A program made the position numbers and the translations under genes. Below are positions 12,316-27,300 of a stretch of DNA of 64,000 nucleotides, one piece after another. How positions within the stretch are numbered: position 1 is the stretch's first letter; every line of letters begins with the position of its first letter. Source of the stretch: Pteria penguin. Taxonomy: Eukaryota; Mollusca; Bivalvia; Pterioida; Pteriidae. The notes under the pieces are model-generated. The model did no database searches. It was not told the DNA's origin and saw nothing but the letters and a program-made list of their open reading frames with translations. The stretch spans positions 5,360,430 through 5,424,429 of the forward strand of contig CM068581.1 in NCBI GenBank assembly GCA_035048485.1, read 5' to 3'.

Positions 12316-15300
12316 ACAGTCATAGTGCGTGTCCGTCCGTCCATCGTTAACTTTTTCGCATTTTCAACTTCTCTGGAACTGCGATGCAGATTTGGATCAA
12401 AGTTTGTATATATGATGTACTCAAAGTCCCCTACTAAAATTGTGTTCAGGATCCAGATTTCCTCAGGGATGGATCCAGGACGGGGCCAAAAGTGCCTAAA
12501 ACGGTACCCCTCTTCAAAAATTCATAAATGGGGAAAATAATTGCATTTCAATAATCTATAAAGATGGGTTATCAAAATTGTGTTTGGGTTAAGATCCGTC
12601 AAATAGAAATTTATGCTTTTTTGACATGTTTTGGACTTAGTAATTTCAGTGCACAAAAGTGTCATATTTTTCACTTAATTGATATCGATGATTTGTTAAT
12701 GACTATTTTGATCATAATTATGGTAAGGAATATTATTGTGAAAGAATTTTGTCAATATCTCAAGGTTTTGATTTTTAATGAATTTTTTAAGACTTCCAAA
12801 AAAAAGGGGGGAGGGCGGTTGGCCATTTTTCACATTTTCAACTTTTTCTGCAAAACTTTAGGAAGGATTTTAATAAATCTTATTAGAAATAAATCACTTA
12901 TGATCCCCTTCAAATTGTGTTGTTTTCGTCCATACCTCTTTTAGTCTTTGTTTACAGGTGGCGCCACCATATTCAAAAGTAAGTCACAAAACAGTATCCT
13001 CCTTTGACAATATTCTTCTTCATACTGGCTGTATACAGAGGCAAACAGAATGCAAAGAAATGATCTAGAGGGATGAGTGAAGATGTATTGTCATTTTGGT
13101 TCCCTTCCAATATCAAATTTTAGAATTTTTTTTGGACTATGTTTGGATTTGGTGATTTCAATGCAGAAAAGTGTCGTATTTCCTAGTTAATTGATAGTGA
13201 TGATTTTTTATCGACTAGTGTGATGATAATTATGGTAAGGAATGTTACTTTTAAAGAATTTTGTAAATATCTCCATTTTTGGATTTTCTATGAATTTGTT
13301 AAGACTTCCAAATGAGGGTGTATAGGGACAATTCTTTACATTTTTAACTTCTGCTGTTATACCACATGAAAGATTTTAATGAAACATGGTATACATGAAG
13401 TACTATAGGTCCTCTATCAATTTTGTACATTTCATCCAAATTGGTTAACAGATAATGCCACCATGTCTAAAAACTAGATCTCACAATAGTACATATACCG
13501 CTTGGTAATTAAAGCATGGAGAGTAGCGGTTCAAATCCAGCTGTGGTCAAATATTTTTTTTCATTTCTTTACACATCTAAATAAGTTTTTAGATGTTTCT
13601 CAACACTAAACATATGAAATTAGGCAATTTTAAGTTAGATCTGGACAATATTTGAAACAATTTTGTTCATGACCCAGACTTGAAATCAGTCTTACAAAAG
13701 GCCCCACCTAAAGAAAAAGACTATCTTGTTGCCCTGAATCACATCTTGCAGAGACAAAGCAAATGCTTAATATCAAAATCACCTGAATGGATGTGTAAAA
13801 AAGTGTTGTTTTTTACTCTGGTCTGAAACAATCTGATTAAAACCGTATCTTTATTCTGCCTCTCTATTTGTCCCATTGTGTATAAAAATCTGGTGAAGCC
13901 CAGTGACGGTTCACGTTCTGGTGACCTCTGATGATGTCTCAGTCACCAAAACCGTTATTTCAAATAGCCAATCAGTGACTCAGCTAGGCACGTGAAAGCG
14001 ACGCAATATGTAACAAACACCATTCAAAAAATGCCTTGTGGTTCACGCCCGCTGTGTTTATTTCACCCCTAGGATTTTGTAGCCGATCCACTGATTGGCT
14101 GAAAATCAGAGTTCACCAGAACGTGACCCCTCACGGAGTTTTACCAGATCTTTATACGCAATGGAACAAATAGAGAAGCAGAATAAAGATATGGTTTTAA
14201 TCAGATTGGGTCTGAAATAAAATTTGACATATTTTAAACATCTGTGTGGACTTAGTCACAGTAATGCAAAAATAAATGACTTCTTCCTTCCTACATGACT
14301 GATCATCTAGGTACTCAGGTGAGCGATATAGGCCCACTTGGGCCTCTTGTTTTATGCCCCCACCATGAAATGGCCGGGGGCATATAGTGTTATCCTGTTC
14401 CGTCATTCTGTCATTCCATCATCATTCAGTTTCTGCTCATTTTCCCTTTGAAGGTTTGATGGATTAAATTGATATGGTGTATACAGATGTATCAAGGGAA
14501 GATGCAAGTCAAATTCAAATATGGGCTTGGTCCTATTATTTTTGCCGGAGTTATTGCCCTTGAACATAGATAATTTCTTTAAAATGACAGTTTCAGCTCT
14601 TTTTCTCTTTGAAGGTTTGATGGATTAAATTGATATTTGGATTACAGATGTATCAAGGGAAGATGCAGGTCAAGTTCCAATATGGGTGTGTTCTGGTAAT
14701 TTTTGACAGAGTTACTGCCCTTGAACATAGAAAATTTCTTAAAAATGACAGTTTCCGCTCATTTTCTCAGTGAAGTTTTGATGGATTAAATTGATAATGG
14801 GTATATAGATGATGAAGGGAAAATGCAGGTCAAGTTTAAATATGGGTGTGGTGGGGTATTTTCTGACAGAGTTACTGATCTTGAACACAGAGAATTTTTT
14901 AAGAATGACTGTCACAGTTTCTGCTCATTTTCTCAGTGAAGGTTTGATGGATTAATTTGATATTGGGTATATAGATGTATCAAGGGAGAATGCAGGTCAA
15001 GTTGAAATATAGCTGTGTTCCAGTAATTGCCCTTGAATATTAGAATTTTTTTTTCAAATATTAGTTCTCTGGCAATTATATTTCACTACCTTAGCTGTCA
15101 GCAGGGGTATCTTTGTCACACCTATGCATTAAAATTCTAGTTTTTATTATAAGACACATCAAACATGTATTCTACTGAAATGGTTCATAGTCATTTATAC
15201 AGTAAGTAAAATTAGAACTTGTCCTGACACATTTGTGACCAGTTTTCGGTCATGAGTGTTTATGGCGTACAGTTGCCCATTTGACCCATTTGTTATGAGC

Positions 15301-18300
15301 ACAGTGAAATGACCAAGCTCAAGTTCATAGGAGACTTCATAAGAGCTCTTTGAGAGTCACACAGTGAATTTGTTTACGATTATTGGAAGCGAGTGTGAAA
15401 CTGAGGATGTGGTGCACATCTAATTTTGGCATATAAACGCTTATATGGGCTTAGAACTTTTTGTACTACAAAGTTATTTCCCTTTTAATTTGGGTAGGTA
15501 TCTGTTGTGAACACCATTGTGACATTATACAGTTTCTTATCTTTGCTGGCAAAGGGTGGCAGTTGCGCTTTTTTAAACCATTGGTAGATTGAGCCAATAT
15601 TTGCATTACCTGCAGTAGCTGGTTTCAGTTTTTTAGACAGAGTTTACTGGAACATATCAATTTGTGTGTTAGACTTGTGTTTGTTTTGTTTGAAGTTCTA
15701 TGCATGAATTTTGACTTGTTGCAATTGACACAATTTATAAGAGTTATTGTTTATTTAGTTTTGCTGATAATCAGTATTTCAGAAAATTTTCGTCCATGCC
15801 AGAAGATGGTGGAGTGAACCTTGATGTGCATGTTCATCATGAGTTTCTATACAAGAAGTGTGACTTTTGTTTTAATTGATCCCAGTTTACAAGAGTTGTT
15901 TCTTTTGATGAAATTAGTATTTCGGATTTTTTTTTTCCATTTATGGTTTGATACATTCAAATTGAACTCAGTGTTAATGTCTATCATTAAGTTAAGAGAT
16001 GAAATTCAGCTTTTGTTGCTTCATTTCTATATCGGTTTCCATAGTGTTGGTTTATGTCACAGTTATTCTACATCAGATACTCACCTAAAGGGTAGATAAC
16101 TCTTAGTTATAAAAAGTACTAATTCCTCCATCAACAAAGATTCTCTTATGATGTCATGTCACATTGCTTATCACACCTCTATTTTGTACTCAAAACAAAT
16201 AGTTCTTGGGGAAAAAAGGGCTTTTGATGTAAAGTTTTATTTTTTGAATAGAAGGAAAAATTAAAAGTTGTCAGAAATAAAACTAATACTTTTTCATTAA
16301 ATGGGGGTACACAAAAATAAGACCCCAAAATTACAGAATTACACTTACTTAACACAATGATGCAGTTTTCGTTTTGGGAATAAACCTTCATTCAATGACA
16401 ACTGTAAAAAGTTATTCCGTACATCAGCATTAACTTTGATGACCAAAAATTTCCTAGTTTGTATGATTTAATTTCTTAGCTTTTAATTAAAATGTTGTAG
16501 TAGTGTTTGATATCAAGTGACTAAGAATGATGTACTGAAAGTGAATGTGGAAAGAAAATGCCAAAAGATATTGAAATAAAGAAGCTGAAATTTTCAGATA
16601 AGTTTGTCGGCACATCAAAATATGGATGAATATTGCTAAATACATGTATATCATTTGAAGTGGAAGTAGGGAGTGTATCTACCTTAATACGCTTGAAACA
16701 GCTCTATATACATGTACTCTGCATGTATTCATTAAGAACATATTAATCTGATGATATATGATTGGTCGTGGTTTTTAACCTAGAAAATGAAATCAAGGGT
16801 CCAGCTGGCCCTGGACTGTGCAACTAAATTTAACTTGAATATTTATGCCCAGCCATTGTATATGGTCGGGCATATAGTGTTAACTCTTTCCATCATTACG
16901 TCATCGTTTCGTTTCCATGCTCTCTCTCTTCAATGAGTGCATATATTGAATAGAAATTTGGTATTTAATACACCTTGGGATGGTCTAGGCGAAGTTCTCA
17001 TTAAGTTTCAGTTGAATAATTTTTTATAGAGTTATGTTCTTTGGACTTAGGAAATTTCCAGTAATTAACAGTTTTCATGTTTTATCTCTGCAAATGCAAT
17101 GAAAGACACATATTAAATTAAGGTGGGCCCGTAAACTGATTAACCACACCAGTTGATTGACTATTGTCATATCAAATGACCGTCCTTAGTCGGTATGGTA
17201 ACTACACTATAATCGAATATTTTTGTGATGTCCTTATGTGTTTTTTCATATCATTATATTAAATACTGTACATTTCCTTTGTGACTTCTGTTATACAGCA
17301 AAGCCAGTAACTTTTCTTTTTTCCTTAAATTTGGTATATAGATACATCATGATAATATCAAGGTCAAGTATTAATTTGGTGCCATTTAATTAATTTTTGA
17401 CAGATTAATGCCCCTTGGACTTTCATGTCTATGCACATATGGCAAATTCACCTTGTCTTTGCAACATCTTTTTTTGATTTAAGAGGATTTCAATGAAACT
17501 TGGTACAACCAAAGTTGATGATATGCAGATGTGCGTATTGAAAGGGGAATGCTGTTCAAAATTTTTACAGGAGTTGTGGCCCTTGGACTACATACGCTAT
17601 TCAGTAATTGTCATATTTTACTTTTGTTGCCGGCGGGGCATTCGTTGGAATATCAGCACATCAAGTATCACTAGTTTTAGATTTAGCCGAAGCTGCTTAA
17701 GTACAGGACTTTTAAGAGTTCCCTTTCCCATTTGTGCTTGTATCACTTTAAAGACTTTGATTTCTTCCTTCATTAATTAAATATGGCAGTTGCTGTGCAT
17801 AGGTTAATAATCATGATGTAGCAATACATTTAAACAAACAACAGCAAATAAATTGTGTTTGTTTATGTTTTATATTTCATTCTCAGTATAGATGTATTTT
17901 GTTTTTGTTGCAGGCTTTTTCTATGTTCTTTGTTTGTATAGCTGTGACCTCAGATGTGGTCTGTTACCTCTTTATTCCTGTTCAATGGCTGTTTTTTGCT
18001 GCAAGCACATATGTCTGGGTGCAGTATGTATGGCATACAGGTAGGACAAAAGACATGTAAAGTATGCTTAATTAAAATATGTTCCATGATATCAACTGAT
18101 AACAACCAATAGAGAATACACTAAGCTGTTTTTTTTTTTTGGTTGTGGTGTCTGATTCTAAAGCTATTGTTTGACTGACTGTGTCTCAGTGGTAAAGCTG
18201 TTTGACTCAGTATTAGAGGGTTTGATGAGACCTTGGATTACCATTGGGGTCTGCTTTTGGAGGAAGTCCCATGACAGTGGCAGATCCACGATTTCTGAAA

Positions 18301-21300
18301 AACGGGGGAGTGGGCCACATCTGTATTATCCGAACTACTCCGCCATTTTGGTGCCAAATCTGGATTTTTAGTAATGAATATGTGGCAGAAAGGTGGGGGG
18401 GGGTGCCCTGGGTCCCCCCTCTAAATCCGCCACTGCATGACTTGCATATCATAACCATAAACAGTCAGCAAAACTCATTGATGTTCTCAATGTTGGCTGT
18501 TTATGACATGACATATTAGTAGATAATAAAAAGTCAAACATTTAGAGTTAGCCAACTGTGTCACAACTATGTGACTGAAAAATCTTTAGATATGTTTTAC
18601 AACGATTAAGAAACAAGTTAACAACTTATATAAATCTAGCTTTTTGGCATGGATCTTGGCATAAGGGTGTCATTTTTGTGGGAGGAAACCAGAGTACCCG
18701 AAGAAAACCCACGATGCCAGGTTGGTGACAGCCCCACAATCTCACACACCACACAGGAATCTAATCCAGGTCGCATTGGTGAGAAGCGAGTGTGCTACAG
18801 ACTGCGCTACCTGGTCCCCTTAGATATGTTGAGTGGTTAAAAAACCAACATATACTGTTTTATATATTCTTAAAGCATAAGGTATAACTATTTCTGTGAC
18901 TTTAATGCAGTTCTGTTGTACCCCCAGCAAAGAAAGTTTGGGGGTTATATATGATTCACCCTGTCGTCTGTCTGTATGTCAGTCTGTCCGTCTGTTCACA
19001 TTTGACTGGACCATAACTTCTTACCCCCTTGTCGGATCTGGATAATATTTCACACAATTGTTGTACATGACCCAAAGGTGTGTCATGGCCTTGACTCATA
19101 GTCATATCTTCAAGGTCAAGGTCACAGTGCACACATAGCAAAAATTCTTGTCCGTGCCATAACTTCTTATCCCCTTGTTGGATCTGGATAATATTTCACA
19201 CAATTGTTGCATATGACCCAAGGGTGTGTTATGATTTTGACTCGAAATCATATCTCTAAGGTCAAGGTCACACTGCACATGGTCGAAATCCTTGTCCGGG
19301 CAATAATTCCTTACTGCTATGTTGAATCTGGATAACAGTTCACGTAATTGTTGTACATGACCCAAGGGTGTGTCATGACATTGACCAAGGTCATATCTTG
19401 AAGTTCAAGGTCACAGTGCACATATAGCCAAAATCCTTATCCGGGTCATAACTTCTTACTGCCAAGATGGATTTAGGTAATATATCACACAATTGTTGTC
19501 CATGACCCAAGGGTGTGTCATGACCGTGAACCAAGGTTATATTTACAAAGTCAATGTCACAGTACACACAAAGCCAGAGGGTATTTGTCCTGTTAGGAGA
19601 GCTCTAGTTTCTTTAAGTGAGGGGCAGGCGTGGTGTAGTGGTTAAACGCTTGGCTTGCGGCGCCGACGATCCGGGTTCGATTCCCGGGTTGCGCCACTAT
19701 GTTTAAGAGGTTGGTAACCTCCTGCTTCCATGTCGTGATATAACTGAAATATTGTTGAAAGCGACGTAAAACACCAATCAACCAACCAACCAATCTTTAA
19801 GTGAACTTTCCTCATGTACCTATTGAAATAATCCTTAATTGTTCAAATTGTTGCTTTTTACTAATTGTTGTTCACTTGATTAAATATATAGGGTTGTACC
19901 TGTAATGAGAACAGAAGGAAATAAGTTATTACTGTACTGTATTTTTCTCTATATTTCAGAAAGAGGCATATGTCTTCCAACTGTTTCACTTTGGCTACTG
20001 TTTGTTTACATAGAAGCTTCAGTGAGATTACGTGAACTTAAAAGTTTACCTTTTAATTTGGATTTATGTAGACCTTTTGCAGCTCACTGGTAAGACTGAA
20101 TCCCTCCTCCTGTTTATACATTTAGTCAGTATTATGTATCAAGTACATAGAAGAAAATCCTATTATTATGAAAAGGTTTTTGATGAAATAAACGTATATA
20201 AAAAACTGTTCATTTATTAGCTCACCAGAACTAATGTAAAGAGAGCTAATGTCAAACCCCCTGTGTTTGTGGCGTTGACTAATGGCATAGACAAAAAACT
20301 AACCTGGGCTATATTTTTTTTAATTCTGAGAGATAAGCTTTCATATTTTATATAAAGATATCTCACGATTATTGCTATCATTTAATACTATGAGTTTTCC
20401 CCCAGTAGCCAGACCTTGGACTTTGACCTACTTTTCAAATTTTTGCCCTGAGCTATATCTTTTAAACCAGAGGAGATCAGGATTTGACACTGTATGTATA
20501 CATTCCTCAGTATCAGGGCTTTTGTTTGGTACCATGGTCTTTGACCTCTTGGACCTTGAACTTTGATCTACTTTTCAAAAACTTTAATCTGTGCTATGTC
20601 TATTGCAGACTAGTTTACCCACTGTATTTGCCGTTTTTTCTACAGAAATCTCAAGAAAAATATGGGCTATGGTTACTGTATACAAAGAAAAAAGGGTTGC
20701 AGTTGACTTTTCCATTTTGGTTTGTTTATTTCCGTTTTTTGTAATTTACTAATGAAATTTAAGTCCAAGAAATGCACAACCGATAGATGAGGTCAACACC
20801 ACTGACACGGAAAAACAGGGGAAACTTTGGATTTCTAAAGGATAGGGATTTCATATTTCACATCTAGATTTCTCAGGGTCAGAGCTTTCACTTTGAACAT
20901 TTACCATGGCTTTTGATCTTGTGACCTTGGCCTTGAACCGTGTGAGATAGGCATTTGTATTGTACATATTGCTTCCTCAGTATGATGCTTTCATTTGATA
21001 CCATGGCTTTTCACCTGGTGACCTTGACCTTGGACTTTTATTGCTTTTCCAAAAATTTAACATGGGCTAGGTCTTTGAACTGCAAGAGATAGGGCTTTCC
21101 TATTTTACGTATTAATTATTTAGCTGTCATATTATTTCCCATTCTGGTGAGATTTGTTGCTTTCTAACAATTCTTGTCAGTGTAAAAGGTTTCCCTATAA
21201 TTGATTTAAATTGTTAAACACAATGATTTTTCTTTATTCTTTTTGAATTGCAGTCAGATATAAAAAGGTATCTTTCTTCATAACAATGAATATTGAACAA

Positions 21301-24300
21301 TAATATAGTAGGCCTCCAGATATGTTCACCCGAAAAATAGTTTTCATTTCTGAAGACATGGTTTTTGAAACTTACTTTTAGAAAATTATGATAATCGAGC
21401 AATTTAGATGTAACTAAATATAATTTTGCTCAACACATCGTTAGTATTGTCCGTTGATTCTTGCCATAACTCATTTTCATTAGGATATTTACCCATAAAA
21501 ACTAGTACACTAGTAAAAAAGGATGATAGTGTTAGATGTATGATTTTTAGAGTGCATGTTTGGTTCAGGCAGTAAAAAATTGCATAACCGTTACAATGCT
21601 TTATTTTTTTTATTTTTTTTTTGCAGTATTGGTTATCCAGTTGTCACATTAGGGTTTGGTTTTAAAAGTTATGTGTCTTATAAAATGAGATTGGTAAGTA
21701 CTGAATTCACTTAATAAAACATCAGTTATGTATATATTATAGCTCCTTTTCCCAGAATTCCCCATAATCTAGTTGTCACATGTGCCTATATTTCATGCTA
21801 GACAACTAGAAATCTTTAGGAGGTCCTCAGATTGACTACCTCAAATTTGTAACATTTAAATTTTCATTTGTTACAATTCTAACAATGGATATTTTAGCTT
21901 ACTTGAGCCAAAAGCTTTAGTGAGCTAATGTGACGGTGCATCGTCCATCATCCTTCTGTTGTTGTTAAATTTTTCACATTTTCAACTTTTCCTCTTAAAC
22001 CACCTGACAGTTTTTGACAAAATTTTGCATATGTGTAGTATGACAGACTGTGCATTGTCCATCGTCTGTCATCCATCTGTCGCCTGTAAATGTTTTACAT
22101 TTTGATTTTTCCTTAGATATTCCTCCATAATTATCAGACAGATTTCTGTCAAACTTGGTAAATTTGTAGTACTAATGGACTTCTACAAAGCTTGTGTTTA
22201 TTCAGACCTGTCAACAGATGGCATCACTGGAAACAGAAGTTTGCCCAAGAGGTTACCTTTCTTTTATAATCATCTTCCTCAGAAGGGATGCATGGCTTCA
22301 AAATCTAATAAAAGCATTGTGTTCAAGAGGATGCAGGATTCAGTTTTGTTATGTTTGTTCATTCAAGATCAAGAAAATTTGGACCTTTTTTAGCTCACCT
22401 GAGCCAAAGGCTCAAGTGAGCTATAGTCATAGTGCGCCAGCCATTGTCATCCGTCCATCGTTAACTTTTTCACATTTTCCACTTCTTCTCTGGGACTACT
22501 TTGCAGATTTAGATCAAGCTTTGTATAAATGATGTACTCAAGGTCCCCTACTAAAATTGTGTTCGGTTTCGGTACCCCTCTTTAAACATCTTCTTTTCCA
22601 GAACCAGTGCATAAATGGGGAAACTAATTACATTTCAACAATCTATAAAGATGCGTTATCAAAAATTGTGTTCGGGGTTAAGATCCGTCAAATAGAAATT
22701 TACGCTTTTTTGACGTGTTTCTGAACTTAGTTATTTCACTGCAGAAAAGTGTCATGTTTTTGAGTTAATTGATATTGATGATTTCTTAATGACTATTTTG
22801 ATCATAATTATGGTAAGGAATATTATTGTGAAAGAATTTTGTCATTATCTCAATTTTTGGATTTTTTATGAATTTTGTTCAAAATTGTTCAAAGGATTCT
22901 AATAAATCTTGGTAGAATTAAATCACTTATGATCCCCTTCAAATACTGTTGTTTCGTCCAGACCTCTTTACAGGTGGTGCCACCATAGTCAATAGTAGGT
23001 CAGAAAAGAGTATCCTCCTTCAACAGTAATCTTCTTCATACAGGCTGTATACAGAGACAAACAAAATGCATAAAAATGATCTAGAGGGATGAGTGAAGAC
23101 GTATTGTCATTTTGGTTCCCTTCCAAAATCAAATTTTATAATTTTTTTTTCAACATTTGTTTGGACTTGGTGATTTCAATGCAGAAAAGTGGCATATTTC
23201 CTAGTTAATTGATAATGATGATTTCTTATGGACTATTGTGATCATAATTATGGTAAGGAATGTTACTGTGAAAGAATTTTGTCAACATCTCAATTTTTGG
23301 ATTTTCTATGAATTTTTTAAGACTTCCAAATGAGGTTGTATAGGAACAATTCTTCACATTTTTAACTTTTGCTGTTATACCACATGAAAGATTTTAATGA
23401 AACATGGCTATACATGAAGTACTATAGGTCCTCTATCAATTTTGTACATTTCATCCAAATTGGTTAACAAATAATGCCACCATGTCTAAAAACTAGGTCT
23501 CACAATGGTACATATACCACTTGGTTATCAAAATATGGAGAGTAGTGGTTCAAATCCAGCTGTGGTAAAAAAAATTTTTTCATTTCTTTACACATTTAGT
23601 AAGTTTTTAGATGTTTCTCAACATTCAACATATGAAATTAGGCAATTTTTAGTTAGATCTGGACAATATTTGAAGCAATTGTTGTTCAACAAAATGCCCC
23701 ACCTAAAGAAAATGACTGACTTGTTGCCCTGAATCACATCTTGCAGAGACAAAGCAAATGCTTAATATCAAAATTGCCTAAATGGATGTGCAAAACAGTG
23801 TTGTTTTTTATTCTGGCCTGAAATAAAATTTGACATATTTTCAACATTTGTGTTGACTTAGTCACAGTAATGCAAAAATAAATGAAGTCTTCTTTCCTGC
23901 ATGACTGGTCATCTAGGTACTCAGGTGAGCAATATAAGCCCACTTGGGCCTCTTGTTTTTTTTAGACTAAATTAATTTTGCTAATTTTCAGGTAATTGCT
24001 ATTTTTTATATGCCCGCATTTAAAAATGTGGGCGTATTATGCTATACTTCTGTCCGTCCGTCCATTCATCCTTGTCCAGGCTTCTCCTCCTTAACTAAAG
24101 GGGGAAACAAAACTTTTGATGGTGTCATATGAATGGATGTGGCTTGTAGTTGTGCATGTGGGTTCAAAGTTGGGTCAGACCCCTGGGGTGGGGGGAAATG
24201 GGCGGGGTCGAGAAAGCTTGTCCGGGCTACTTCCTTAACTAAAAGGGCTTGTAGTTGTGCATGTGGGTTTCAAAGTTGGGGGTCAGGCCCCTGGGTAGGG

Positions 24301-27300
24301 GGAAAATGGGCGGGTGGGAAAAAGCTTGTCCGGGTTTCTCCTCCTTAACTAAAGGGGGAACAAAACTTTTGATGGTGTCATATGAAAGGATGTGGTTTGT
24401 ATTTGTGCATGCGGGTTTCAAAGTTGGGGTCAAGTCCCTGAGGTGGGGGAAAATAAGCGGGGTCAGAAAGGTTTTCTGGGCTTCTACTCCTTATCTAAAG
24501 AGGGAACAAAACTTTTGATGGTGTCATATGAAAAGATGTAGCTAGTAGACCACATTAAAACATGATGCAGGCGTATCATGCACCCGTTAGCAGTGCCCTA
24601 TTTTTTTCTAATGTAATGTAGAATGAATTTATGTATTTTCACTGATTTATTGTAATAAATGTAATTTGAAAGAAATGGAATACAAAAAAACCCCATTTTC
24701 TAGGATATTCTGCTATTGTTTTTACGATTGAAAAAAAGAGGGCTTCATAGGGGTGCTCCTGGGTTGATAAATCAGGGACATATTGTTTATTACCAGTTTG
24801 TTTGTCTGTCTTTTGTCAACTGTACATTGATTAAGTGGGTTTTTTTTGGGGGGGGGGTTCTATACATCATTGGACTTGATTTTAAATAAAGGCCAGTTTT
24901 GGTATACTGAAGGTTAACGGTTCACACCTTGTTGGAGGCAAAAAAACTTCATTTCACTTCACACCAAGAACAGGTTTTGAAGTGTTTTGTAACATTTATT
25001 ATGTCATATTAGAAAAAATGTACTCGCTTGTACTTTTTAACACATTTTATGTCATTTTCTTCATTTGTTCCATACGTATATTTGCCAAGTTTTACAATTT
25101 ATTTATTTTAAGGATTTTGTAATTTACTCATTCAGAATGATGATGTTTATAAATGTTTGCCTCCCTCTGTTTTTAGATTTACTTTCACTTTCAAGTTATA
25201 CACAAAAGTCAGCGTCAGTTCAGGCAACATTAAGTCTGCAAAAAAAATTTGTTAGATTGTTGCCTAATGCGTGTTTGGGAATTTCTAACTCTGAGGCATG
25301 ATGAAGAAATTGATTTGTACATATCTACATTGTACACAACTAGAAATAAATCGTATAAAATAACTGGAAATAAGATATTCATAGTAACATCAGTAAGAGA
25401 TGAGAAGGCTACAGGCTCAACAGGACCTATTGTATAATACATTTTAAGTCTTAAAAAAGTTAAAAAAAAAAAAAACAAGAAAAAAGAAAAAAAAGAGTAT
25501 GATTTATATAGCTGAAATAATATAAAGTCAACCTTTTTTTCAGCGAAAGCAGAAAGATGTTCAGAAAGAAAATGAATTTTATCTTAATTTAATACAGCAA
25601 GCACTGCCAACAGAATTACAAAGAGAATTTTTAGAAAAACAAAAAGGTTTGTGATAGTTTCTGAAATCTTACTTAAAACTAGAGTTTTGCATTTATGAAT
25701 TTTTATTCAAATGTGAACATAATGATATATCATCAAAACCTAGAAACCAAAGATACCAATTACATTCTCTGTTGACAATAACTCAGCCTTCTTTAAATTG
25801 TATTTGGACTATATCTTTCATATCATATAGCCAAATACTTTCATGTTTATTTAGTATGTTGTTGATCATGACCCAAAGGTTTCACATCACATTAAGCCTG
25901 TCCAAGGTTAAAAAGCAAAACCAAAACACAAAACAGGAGTTGTAGTGGAGAAAAGGGAGGTTGGGGGAGATACCTGTTTTTAGTCAAAAACAACATCTAG
26001 TTTTAATTATTTATAGTCAAAAACAACATCTAGTTTTAATTAAGATAAATATGAAATTCACTTGATGATTAACCATTTGATATGTTTGCTTATTCCTTTA
26101 GCTAATATTTTTAATGTTTTTGAAGATGTGACGTCATTAACTTTACTGTGTCACTGTTTACAGTTTGACACAATGTAAAATTGTACAAAATTGCTGTGGT
26201 GAATATCGTAAAATTTCCTGATCATAATGTAGAAAGCATATGTAATGAAAATGGTATTGACTGAGTAGTGTGAAAATTTCTGCTATTAGTTTGCACAAAC
26301 GAGGACTGTCATAGCTGAATCCTCTACTTTAAAGTGGGAATATATCCTGAATGGTTAAAGCACAAAAGAGAATTAATATGTTCCCTAAGGATATATATTG
26401 AACTTGTGGCATGTTTCATGAGCTTTAGAGCTATTACATGTACTAAAAGTTTGACCAAAGAATGTTGTCTGTGCTTTTAAAAGAAGTAGAAGTGATTTTG
26501 TATGAAATTTGAAAGTTCTGGGATTAATTTTCCACACAGAAAATATCTTTATGGTCATGAAAGCATACCATTTTGCTTTCATATTGTATTAGCATTATTA
26601 AATTTATTTACTATGTTTGTACAGAACTGTCTCAATCATATTTTTCAGCTTTACCTTCCAAGGCAGAAGAGGAGGAAATCTCAACACAGAATGGCGAAGC
26701 AGGTAAACGACCTCTTAAAGAAATAGAAGATAATAAAAAATCATCTAAAGAAGCAGACCTCAACGAAGATGATGATTTAGAATTTATAGAACAGATTCCT
26801 AAATCAGCTTCAAATAAGACAGATGTGAACAGCTTTCAGGAAAGTACAGATAACTTCCTCAATGAACAACAAAATAAATCATTCAAATCAAACAGTGTTA
26901 TCAAATTGCCAAATAGTAGCAAGTTGAACAGTTCAAAGGAAAATAGCAACAAGAAAGGAAAGAATTATAGTAAAGATCCTGCCACATTTAGTAATTTAAA
27001 CAAAGATGAAACTATATCAAGGTAAGACTGTTTAATAGAATTTTTGAGAATTAATGTGATAATTATTTAGATTATGTGTAACTATTATAAGTACTCATTT
27101 AAACTTTTCATATGTGCCCTGCTGGCAAAGGGAGAAGGCTGTGAGAAATACATACAGTCAAACGTCGATATCTCGAACACTGATATCTCGAATACCCGGG
27201 ATATCTCGAAGTCGAAGTCGGTCCCAAAAAAAATCCTTCATGTTATGATTAAATTCACCCCAGATGTGTCGAACACTGATATGTCGAATACCATGCTTAT

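Larger units (their letters stand above)
12162..17913 (+). other. Macoilin intron 2, repeat-filled
   Basis: Contains an AGCTCACC element (12281-14353) carrying a nested MITE, then a hairpin-headed element with 161-bp monomers (14353-15060) and another hairpin head at 16844. I recognise nothing in 15100-16800 or 17100-17900. Confidence 0.75.

Noticed and set aside
12564..12944. 126-codon frame
   Set aside because: Lies inside the AGCTCACC element, and the sister copy does not keep the frame.
24133..24518. Frames rich in CACGFKVG on + strand
   Set aside because: Within the hairpin-headed repeat at 24010-24600.
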